A stretch of DNA of 32,194 nt from Reticulitermes lucifugus (lineage: Eukaryota; Arthropoda; Insecta; Blattodea; Rhinotermitidae): assembly GCA_026260175.1 (NCBI GenBank), contig JAKCWW010004082.1:1-32194 (forward strand). Direction: 5' to 3'. The notes beneath the pieces are model-generated. The model saw only the letters and a program-made list of their open reading frames with translations, ran no database searches and was not told the DNA's origin. The translations under genes and the position numbers were made by a program. Below, piece after piece: positions 11,201 through 23,200 of this stretch (position 1 is its first letter; every line of letters starts with the position of its first letter).

Positions 11201-14200
11201 CGGTCGCCTTGTAATGTCGACGTTTTAGCAGCTCTGTCACTCTGGATGCCAGCGATATCGAGATGTCGATATGTCAGGCTCATGTGCAGGTGACTTCTAT
11301 GGCGGTTGTACTAACCTAAATCATGCTTCGTGTCGTCTTCCATTGGTAAATGGCCTGCTTGTCGTAGTAGGTTTCGTGTTCAGAAGTGACCCAGGAGACG
11401 TGACTTTGTCAGTAAGTTTATGGATGCCTGTTTTGCTTGGACCTGTGATCTTGGGGAAATTACAACAACATTTTGTCCAAGATTTTCTCACAGAATCGCA
11501 TTTTCATATACGATTCATACAGGACCGCACACTTCAGCAGCATGGCTGACCATATATCTACACAAAACAGTCACTAGGAGCACGATATTAACAGACACGG
11601 TTGTACTGTTGTGTAAATAATGTGGTGGCATTAACTGCTAGCTCTTGGTGCTGAATAATTTTGCGGTTGGCGGAAGTGAAAATGGCGTTCATCTTCAATA
11701 GTGGGCGCAGTGTTTGTCTAAGGAATGGGTATAAACCTAGGGAAGCCATGGGCGTAGCGAAGGGTGGTTGAGTGGTGCGGCCGCCCCGGGCGGCAGAGTC
11801 CAAGGGGTGGCAAAATGGGCAACAAAATTAATATTTTAAATGAAAAAACATTCGATTTTATGTGCTAAACAAATTTTAAATTGTTGAGCCAAATAAAATG
11901 AAATCCAATAAAATATTTTTTTAAATTCATTAATTTGTGTGTAGTCGCATATCGTTATTACTCGTCCTGGGCACCAAAATACCTGGCTACACCACTGATG
12001 GGTGGAGCTAAACGTCTATTTCACCTGCATGCATTAGTGACGTGGACAGGGACAACTTTCCCTTTACTTTTACCTTTCAGAAATGTGGCTTGTGTCTGAG
12101 CTACAGTAGCAATCAGTTGGACCGTTAACTGTTTGAGGCCTTATGTTTGTCCAGATAACATTTAAAATGTATTTCCACTTCACAGAAAACACTGTCACCT
12201 TTACAAGGACTGATTAGTGCTTACAAAGGGAGATCAATCAATGCTGTTTGGGAAATAAGTGTTTATCAGTTTTGTTTGTTATTTATTATATGACACAATA
12301 CAGTCTCTGAAACTGTGTTGTGTCAGTGGTAGGATAGTTGGTGAATGATGAACTGGAAAGGATTTCAAGGAAGCAGTCATTGCCTAATCAAAATGCTGGA
12401 GAGAGTGAGGAGAACTACAATAAACCGCAGTAATGATAGTCGGTGTCCCGGCCTAGATTTGAACCTCCTGTCTCCCAAATACAAGTCAAAAATGTTAACT
12501 ACAACTTCATAGACATTGTGTGGGCTTAGTACTTTACTTTTCTTAATGTTATAGCATGTGATGCAGTAACCACTGTGCTTCAAAGGGTGAAATAGGTACA
12601 TTACAGAAGTACATGAATTCAGTATAACCATCTGATACGAACTGCTCGATACAGATTAATTACCGGTAAGTACTTAATTACCGAGCAGTTTTTGACTTTA
12701 TAATGTTAAATGTGTGCTTGAGTTTTGTATGATATTCTCTTGACAGAGAAGCCGAAGATTACGGAAGACCCTCATGATGTGGAGGTTACGTTTGGTGGAA
12801 CAGTTTTCTTCACATGCAAGGCTGAAGGTGACCCACTTCCAGATATTGTGTGGATGAGAGACAGGTGCTAAGAAAAGTCTTTGGAATCGCAATAAATTAC
12901 ATTGTAGAACTCAGCAGTATCAGTTAATGTGACTGGGTTGGCTGGACTTTGTCCATTGTCTAATATTGAGAATGGAATACTGTTCCAGAAACTGGATTTT
13001 CTTTGGGTCCTTAGGTGAAAAGGTGGGGAAGCGCCTACTCGGTGGTTGTCTTCATAATTTTCTTGCTTGGTGACAGAAACAAATCCAGTTTCCAAAATGT
13101 TATTTCTTAATTTTTGTATTCAGAATAACAGACAATGGACGGAGTCAAGAATTCAGTAATAGGAAGTGTAATGCACCTTTTTTAGAACTTTTAGAATTGA
13201 TTTTCAGTGTCAGTAACCCTATATTGTGTTTTGGAGTCTGATGTTTAAAAATACACAGTGCTAGGCCCTGTGCTGGAAACACTTTTGTTACCTTATAAAC
13301 CAGTTAAAAAGATTATTCGGTTGGGCGAGTTAATAGATTAATCCCTCACTGGGACGTGATGCAAATAGTTGTATCTTCACAAGACCCTTCTAACTGATCA
13401 CTGTGCATTTATTTTTCACGTGATGTGATCAGATTTTCCACTTGTTTTCTAGGAAGTGTTCTGACAGACAGTGAAAACTATCAGAACTACCAAATCCATT
13501 CTGAAAATGATTTTATCAAAATTTGAAAAATAAAAACACCCATCTAGCATTATCATCACATCTCATAAACATGCTACTGTCAAATGTTAGTCATGAGCAT
13601 CACCATAGTTATTGTATTTCAGCAATGAAATCAACATGGGTGACCCTCGCTATTCGAAGCTGTCTGATGGTACATTGATGATTGAGAATATACTGGACTC
13701 TGATGTTGGTGTGTATGAGTGCATGGCCAAGAGTCCTGCTGGTGAAGCCATGTCCCGAGCTGCCAAGATGCACTACCAGAAAAATAAAGGTGAGTCATAA
13801 GCTTCTTCTCCTTTAAGGTTTTACCTTTCTCTTTCAAAGATTTCTCGAACACTTTCCAATTTATTTTTATTTCCAACATTATTCCTTCCAGCTACAAGTT
13901 AATTTGCTTGAAAATTAACAAAAACAGATACACTTTGGTGTTGAACAATAGAGCACCTGCCATTTATATTTCCTGTACTAGAAGAACTATCAAATAACAT
14001 ACAGAGCAAAGACATGATACTCAGCATGCAGTCATAATGTGGCAGTAAATTTGTAAGTTGGTGGTGAAAGGCTTCCAACAAGGATTCCCTACAGGATAAT
14101 TACAATGACAGAAGCCTTCCAACAGAGGATTTGAAAATGTTAATGGTTATGTGCATGCTGAAATAGGGTATTTCCAGAATCCAGTACAAATTATTCTGAT

Positions 14201-17200
14201 GTACTAAAAGTCAGAAATATGGTCTATGGGGTTTTGTTGCCACTGTCAGGTGAATGTCAGGAAAATGTTTTTGGAATGTAATGCAGTAATTCTTCTCCAG
14301 TCTTGTTCACAGAAGTTCAGAGTTCAGATGTGCTAAATCCATGATGCAGGTTCTGTTTCAAAAGATTATAATTACTTGGCTAGTTAAGAACTTCTGTGGC
14401 TTTTATGAAACCTGAAGATTCCTTCATAAGAGCCTACCAAGGGACCATTTTTTCAGCCAGATAAAATCAGTCCACATGCTGACATACTGTTTCTTTTTAT
14501 TCACTTTAATATTATGATTTTTTCTTTTGGGTAATGCAGATCTCCTACATATTTGAACCAGTGATTCTGGATATATTAATAAAATGAGGTGAATTATGTT
14601 GTGCATCGTCATATGCTTACATAAAAACACTAATGTTTTGGGTGTTCAACTTTGATTATATTTGGTAGCTGCTATTATGCCTGATCATACGTTCTTACCT
14701 TTTGTTGTAATCTTTATCTGCAGAGAAGCCACATTTCCGCCGAACCCCACTAGACCAGGAAGTGGAACAGGGCGCTACTGTCAGACTGTACTGCGCAGCA
14801 TTGGGACAGCCACACCCAGAGATCACCTGGTCCCATGATGATATTCCCATTGTGCCAGGAGACAGGTTACAGGTCAGTACATTCTTCCTTTACTACCATT
14901 TGGAGTACTTCTTAATCTTTAAACGTTTCCAAGCTGTGCATTTCGCTTTTGAAAAAGATGTGCCAGCCATTGCAGTTAGTATATAAAATGGTAAATTCAT
15001 ATGTGAATATTTGTTATCATAGTATCTCTGCCAAGAATCCTCTCTGATTCTTCTTTATCCCAGTCCGTTATACCTCTGTTATACTCAGTGTGAACAGTAT
15101 CAATTTTATCATAAAAAGTACCTTGTATAAAATTCTAAATTTCTCCATATGTATTGCTTTGATGTGTCAGACTTTTCCGTTATGTAATTCAGACATACAT
15201 CAAGAACCCCCTCCTCTGTGGATACAACTGATGACTGTGTAAGAGATCTTTTTATCTGTAATAATACAGATGGGAGCTGACATCAGGGTCACACTGAAAG
15301 ATGACTGGCTCACTCTTTTAACAGGTTTAGTGCGGCAACCTGTATGTGGGACACACTGGAAGAATCATGGAGACCAACTGTAAAGAGCACATAAGGCACT
15401 TCATCATGGCCAACCAGAGAAGGCTGCTGTGGCAGAACCCATATTAGATATTGGACATAAAATTCATTTTCACAGCACATGCAGATTGAGCAAGCCACTA
15501 GCTACAGGGACTGTTTAGTGGGAGAAGTAATAGAAATATGTTTACACCCAAACAACTTCAACAGGGAGGAGGGCTTCACATTAAGTTGAGCATGGCAACC
15601 CATTACCAAATTACTAAAACAGAAAAAAGAGGTACTCAAGGAGAAGCAAGGCCAAGCACAGCAATCTGTTGATTCCACCCACTTACCCTATTGGTGTGTA
15701 TCCTTTCATCTGCCTTGGCCTGGTACTGCTGTATATTCTGGACAGCCTGGTTGTCAAGTCATATCGTGACCGTCATGATGGAGACGAGTCGGTCTCTGAA
15801 ACATTGGTTGAGTTAACGTGATGTGGCTGTCAGCCAGGGAAGAATTCATTGCAGGTCTATATACAGTTTTCAGTAATGTGATGAAACATGACCAGTTTAT
15901 TTTGTGTATTGAGATTCCTATATTTTTGTGGGAATGAAAGTCAGCCAGACAAGAGTAACAAGAATGATGAAAGACTTTGGAGAATTAGATCTCTGCTTGA
16001 TAAGCTGGCTGATGCCTGTTCAAGATTTTATAGGCCATCTGAATATGAGCTGTGAACAACATTATTGTGCTGTTCAGAGTGAGACTTAATTTTTCAAGCA
16101 GTAGGTTTCTAAGAAACATAAAAAATTAGAAGGTGTACAAGAATACAGGCTGTACTTATGATATGACAATACACATACAAAAGGACAGGCAAAGTGTGAC
16201 ACAAATGATGACAGCCATACATGTAAAAGTGGAAAGTTTTACTTAGAAAGTAAATGGGGTGTGCCAGTAACTGTACATGGACAGTTTATTTTCCTGTCCA
16301 GATTTATTTGATGATCCTGAATACAAGAGCTGTCACCATTGTGGAAATGTCAGAGAAACCTGTGAAAGTGTGTTTCGTTGAGTGACTTTCATGTTAAGAT
16401 GAGAGGTAACTTGACTGCAGTGATCTGGAAGGATGAGTGAGGAGTGTTACTAGTGAACATGTAAAAAGTGAAATGAGCAGAAAGTGTTTGTGTGGAGCAT
16501 GGGAAAGTCAAAAATTGTACCCACGTTTGGAACATGAGTTATGAAGACAAACAGGATGCAATGATTAGTATCCATTCAGTTAATCAGATGACAAAAGAAT
16601 GAGTGTATGGACACTTGTGTACTGAAAATGGCCCTGTTCAGGCCAGTACAGAGGAGTGTCATGTCTAAGAGGAACTAATTATCTTGTCATTTGGCATTCC
16701 TTCAGGGTGTGAGTGAGAGGCTTTTTGTTCTGTCTGCATGTGATCAACTCTGACAAGGGCTCTTTTGACACACCTTCCTGTCCATGTTGGGCCTGAAGAA
16801 GGGCTGTTTTCTTGTAGTTCCTGTTCACAGTTCCTGTCATGGTTCTGATGGCCCACCACCTCCCTGTGCTCCCTTGTTGATCCATGGCTGCCTAGTATAC
16901 AGCTTGGTTACAATTAATCCTACTGACTTCAACCCTGAAAACTGAAGCACAAGTTCCTAATAACGTTGGTATCTATTTGCAGGACTACATGGCATTTTAT
17001 AAACCCTCCCTCCCCCTCCCCCCTCTCTCCTCCCCCCCCAAATCTGAAATCTGCCTGTTCACTTCATTGTGTTGCACCTTAACATAGATAATGTTAGCAG
17101 TGGGGGTCAAAACATGTAAATATTGGGCTGATTCCAGTGGTGCACACGTGCACACACACACACACTTTCTCACGGACACACGTGACGCCTTTTCTTAGGT

Positions 17201-20200
17201 GATCTGATGTGTTGATACAGAATAAAACTCTGAATGTTAAAGAGATTTCCTATCTCCAGCATCACGGACTGACATGTATGTCACCCATCACATCAGTAAT
17301 TGTTTAATGGAGATGGACACTCAACAAAACATGAGACATTTATTATGTGTCAGTACAGCTTATGGTCTGATGAGACGTACCATGCTTACCCAAGGACAAG
17401 GCAAGAGTGCATATAATGTGCCCCCCATCCCAAAGTTCAGTTTTCAACAAAGTAATTACATTCACATTAGCCAGGTTGTTACATCAGTTAGTGTTGGTAT
17501 GCTTAATATTCTGGAATTAAATAATCATCAGAGGTGAAACGTTAAGAATATTATTGTAGTAAAAGGTTATAAGCACATCAGTGAGTTAGCTAGTCATATC
17601 CCACACTTCTGTCAGTGGAAGTAGGGTTTTCTTCGTGATCTTCCTCCCACAGAACATCATTTTCTGTTCTATTTATATCACTTTTAAACCCTTCAACCAT
17701 AGCTTCCGATGAAACGTCATTCCAAGCAGTCTTAATCCACTGCCCAAGCAGTGCTTCACATTGTCTTCTTATGTTTCTAGCTGGTGTTTGTGGGCACTTC
17801 CAGATAGCAGCCATTCCCCATACAGGTGACATAAGTCACTCTTTGACTGGTTTGATAACTGGCACATCAAGAACCTGTAACAGAAATCATGTCTCCCGGT
17901 ATAATCACTGGATGTGTGTTTAAATCACACATTAGAGTTCCCACTTCCTCTGTTAAGTGACCCTTAGAATTCTTTCAGCCATTCGACCATGTGTTCTTCT
18001 GTTGTCAACCCTTTCATGTTAAGATTTAAGTATTTCATTAAGAAGTTTTTACTTTGGAAGATTCTTTCTTTTCATAACAAATGTTGTCAGTTTCATCCCA
18101 TAAGACAGAACTGAAAGCATCACAGTTCTTTTCAGTTTTTCATGTCCTTTTGTTTTGACAAATACTGATTTTGATCCTTTGCATCAGTTGTACTGTAGGC
18201 CAGCATATCAAAAAAAGGCTGTGGTTTTATCTGCATTACCCATTTGTTCTAAGAGGTAATTATGTTTTCGGTGCAGATTAATTATATGATGCTGATGTGC
18301 CTTGAATTTATCAAGGTAGCCTGTGAAAAGCTTTTGTGCTAGTGTAGATCTCCAATGAAGAGCTAACCTTTTATGACACATAAATCTTACTGCCCTATCA
18401 GTAATGGCTTTGAAATCTTTCCATAGAATCTTCAGGGATGTAGTTACTGCCAATGCCCCATTCATACCATTGCTCTTGTAACAAAAAGGATAGTTTTATG
18501 TTTTCTTAGCACAAACTCCAGAGCTTCTTCATAAGTGGCATTGAAATTCCTTTGCTTTGGCCCACAAAATGTTTCTTGATTAAATTTGCTTCTTATACTA
18601 ATAGTTTGTTTTCTCCAGTGTCATACATTCTTTTCCATGACACAATTTCTGTGCTGTGGTGCAGTTTTTTGTTTCTTCAGTATTTTTAATTACTGCTGAT
18701 GTAAAATTAGTGTTGTAACTGCATTGCAATGATTTTGGTATTTTAGATGCTGTTGTGCCTTTCCTTTCAGTGTGATCACCCATTGCTTTAATAACTTCTG
18801 CCTTCAGTAATCTGACTTGCAATGAGCTGTGAGCATATCAGTAATGAAATCAGATGTATAATGTGTATGATTATTGCAGCTGTTGCATAATTTTTATCAT
18901 TCACCTAGCTGTAGCAGATACAAGAACATTCATCTTGTTCACAAACTGTGTTTAAGATGTGCATGATTATAACGCAGCTACCCATTTTTCAGATAATGAT
19001 TTAGGGAAAAAAACTCAACTTGGGTAAATATGGTGATGTGTAATAGCATTTAGTCACTGCGATTACTTCGGGTTTTACATACAGTGTGATTAATGTATAA
19101 ACCCAAATTTTCGTGTCTGAATTTTCAAATAATAAGAGGGCCCTATAGTTCAAGCTCAGAGTTGTTTATTTATTGCTTCTGGTTGTACAGATCTCAAGTG
19201 ACAACACCCTCACAATTTCCAATATTCAGAGGGAGGATGCCGGATCATACAAGTGCTCTGCTGCCAACTTTGTGGGTCGCATCACATCTGTGGCCTATGT
19301 TAAAGTGAATGGTAAGCATACATTCTATATGTGTGTTGTCAGAGTCACTGTGTTTCTCAAGAAAGTGAAATTGGCATTATGAGACACAGCACACCCCCTT
19401 GCGTTACACAAGGAGAGTAAGTGTGTGATATGTATGAAGCTGAAAATTTAATCAAGTCAGAAATAATGGGTTCAAATTGTTTCTCTTCATTTGCATAAAT
19501 GGGCATAATATGGATGTGTGTTACATAAGTTTGCACACTTTTTTGCATTCTGGGTCAGTGCTAGTGTGTTAAAGAATTGGTTAGTAAATACATAATTCAG
19601 AAGATCTTATAAGAATTTTGTGGATTCTGTGATAGAGAGCACCATTGTAATTTGGAAATGCGCATTTTTCCCCATTTGACTACAGTATATTTATAACAAT
19701 ATAATAACGAACCTATTAGAAAGAAGTGATTTCAGTGAATGATGATATGATTGAAATTAGCTGTCTAATGGACAGAACTGAGTAGGTGACTTTTTTACCT
19801 GAGGATTGAAGCAGATCCAGTTTGTGACAATGTATACCATTTGGAATACCAAACAATGAACAAGTTCAGAAAGCCAGTAGTAAGTTTGCTTCATTTCATT
19901 ATACATGCCTAAGATATAGTCTGTCCTCTGTTAATTTATGTGCATGTGAAATGTGTCTTGGATAATGAATCAGCAGCTGCTATTGTGGCAGTCACATGAC
20001 CTCCAGTATAGTATACTCAATTTAAAAACTAATAACTGCTTATTTTTCTGCATTTGGTGGTGTAGAGACTGAGTCACATCCAAAAGGTAACTAACTGCAT
20101 GCTGTTTGCTGTTCGGTGTAGTGGTTGTATTACCGTATGTAACTTTGTAGTGTAACTAACTACATGCTGTTCGCTGTCCAGTATAGTGGTTGTATTACTG

Positions 20201-23200
20201 TATGTTACTGTGTAGCATAAATAACTGCATTCTGTGTACTGTCCAATGTCGTTGTATTATGTGACTGTGTAGTGTAACTTCATGCTGTTCACTGTCCAGT
20301 GTCATAGTTGTATCATGTGTAGCATCATTTAAGTAAAGTCAAGTAAAGTAACAAAACGTGGAAGTATAATTGTCCCTCTGCATGCCCTGAAGGCATATAG
20401 GCAGAGTGGAGGTACACCTACACGTATGCATGACCTCGGCCCTAGTTGGAGTGATTGATCAGCCCCATGCTCTGGCAGCTTTACCCACATGGAAAGAGCC
20501 CCTGTTACCCATTGACTCTGAGGCTTCGGCCTCAGAGCTCATCTCAGTGTTCCAAAGAAGCGAAAAATATCTTGCCCCTGCCAGCATTTAAAGCCCAGAT
20601 CATCCAGCCTGTAGCAAGAATTAAATTATACAGTGCAGCTGTTTGAAGTTTTGTACTGTGTATAAATGCACATGGGCTTATATGAGCTATGGATGTAACC
20701 GATATCTGATGGAAGGAGAGCAGTTTTGGACAAACCAACTTTGGTTTCCAAGTAGTGACATAAAAGAGTTTTTTTCTTTTCTTCTGAGTTTTCATCCAAT
20801 ATAATTTATAATATATATTTTAGGTGTGGGATGTATTAATTGGTATAGAATAAGTAACTGTTATGTATGCATGCATGAATATCTGCATCTTGTATGCATA
20901 TTTTGCAGTAAAGCTATAGTTTAACTGTACAGATCACACATCATAAAAACGGTTCTGGTTATGTCAATAAATATGCAGTCTGTCAACAGTAAAACATATG
21001 CGTGATGTATCATAATATGAGGGAACAAATGTCTGAACCGTCCTGTATCTGGTTGTGAACTGTCTTATGCAGCAACAAGGATGGTCAAAAAGTGATGTGC
21101 ACTTCTCTTCCCCCCATGTGTGCCACATGCCCCACCTATCTCATCCTTCATAATTTGATCACCCTAATATCTGGTGAGGAGTACAGATCATAGAGATTGT
21201 CATTATGTACTTTGGACGTTCTGCAACCTTCTGTTACTTCCTCCCTTTTAGGTCCAGATGTTCTCCATTTCTGTCTTGAACCCCCTCAGCCTATGTTCTT
21301 ATCTGAACCTTTTAAAGACCTGCATTTGCATATGCAAACACACATAGGAAAACACCCCTAGAAATTCATTTTATATAGTTAGGCAACAAGGAGATGTACT
21401 GCATTTTTAAGACATGCTGTGTAATCTCTGTTTTATTTTCCACAAAATGCTGTTTTGTTTCATAATTTTATCTTTTTATGTTCAAATAATACGTTTTTCA
21501 TAAAGCATGCGCAATAATTTAAATACCTACCCAGTTAGGATAAAGGTTAATGTGAGAGATGAAGTTTTATGCATGTACAAAATAGCAGGCAAAATTACAC
21601 TTTTGTATAGTGCACCCTAATCTTTACATTTTTGAATACCAGACAGGATGGTAAAAGATCCTGACCTGAATGGTGGCACATATTTCCCAGATTTAATCAG
21701 TATTCAATCTCTCATGAATGGAATTTTGATTTGTTAGTGTCATTCTGAAATGTTTGAACTCTGCCACACTTCTGCTGTGTTACATACCAGAAGACCTGAA
21801 TCCTCAGCAGCTTCACTGTGTGTGCCTCAAATCTCACATTTTATTGGGTGTCTTGATGTTATCACTTCGTCCTGCATTCTGTTGATACTTGGTTTTCTCT
21901 GCATTTGCTTTCTGACCAACCTCCTTACTAGTGACAAATAGAGCTCCTTTGTTTTTATTTACAGAACTTATGTTTTTGCCCAGTAAATTAACTTCAGCAG
22001 TTATGACCAGAAGCCCATGTATCCCATTCAATTTCAGCCCCTTTTGGTTTTCTTAGACCTTTCTCATGGTACATTCTGAAGCTAAGTTGGAAAACAAGGG
22101 TAATAAAGTGTCCCCTTATCGATTTATTATCCAAACACAACATGTGAACACTGAACGTTCATTTATTTACTTTCCTACAACATGTATCAGTCATTTTATT
22201 TGGCCATCATCACACAGAAACACAAGTACATAATCGGGAAATTATGCTCCTTCACATTTAGCATGATAAAATAAAAAAATTAGCTATTATTCCCAATAAA
22301 GGAATAATAAACACATAAAAATAGGAGTTAAAAACAATTAAAATCCAAGGGTCTTGGAGATTTTGAGAATGAAAGAGATTCCTATATGTTATTACATGAA
22401 CATGTGACAGGTATGAACCACGCAACTGGCTATGTTTGACGCGACCTTGCGTGGCAGTATATTGCTATAAGAAGTAATCAATTTGTAAATTCATTTAAAT
22501 TGTTGTTGACATACGGTAATAACATTTAGGAATCTCTTTCATCGTCAAAATCTGTAATATTTTTGGATTTTAATTATGTTTAACTCCTATTTTTATGTGT
22601 TTATTATTCCTTTATTGGGAATAGTAGCTAATTTTTTTATTTTATCACGCTCAATATGAAGGAGAGGCCACTTCCATCACCTGCTTTTCCAATTAAGTAC
22701 TTGTGTTTCTACCTGATGATGGCCGTATAAAACGGCCGAAACATGTTGTAGAAAAGTAAATAAATGAAAGTACAGTGTTCAAGTGTTGTGTTTGTCTGGA
22801 TAATAAATCGATATTCATTAACTAGCACAATGGGTTGATGTTACCTAAGTTTAAAAGTGTCACCTTGTTTCAGAGTATTCTGAATGGAAACATATAAGGT
22901 AAATGCTTACATACGAGTATTCAGACTTAATGGTAGGTTTCTTCAAATAAATTTTAATTGCCCTGATGATTTCCATTTATACCAAACTCAGTGAAAATAT
23001 TGTACAAAACCTTTCATATGACTGAATCAAATGCTTTCTTGAAGTCTATAAATAGCTGATGTGCTGCTCCATTTTATTCCCGTTCTTTCTCCAGTATCTG
23101 ACAAGTACAAAGTAGACTATCTGCTTTGTTGTAATATAAAAAATTGATCTGTTACACTGAAACCCATACTGGTTATTCCAATTGATTTTGTGGACATGTA

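Noticed and set aside
16665..16885. Two overlapping minus-strand frames
   Set aside because: They lie over the piggyBac relic on the plus strand and have no domain of their own.
22100..22870. aagtgtccccttat / aagtgtcacctt as a target duplication of the 695-bp element
   Set aside because: The right copy lies about 40 nt beyond the inverted-repeat end and the match is imperfect, so it is probably chance.
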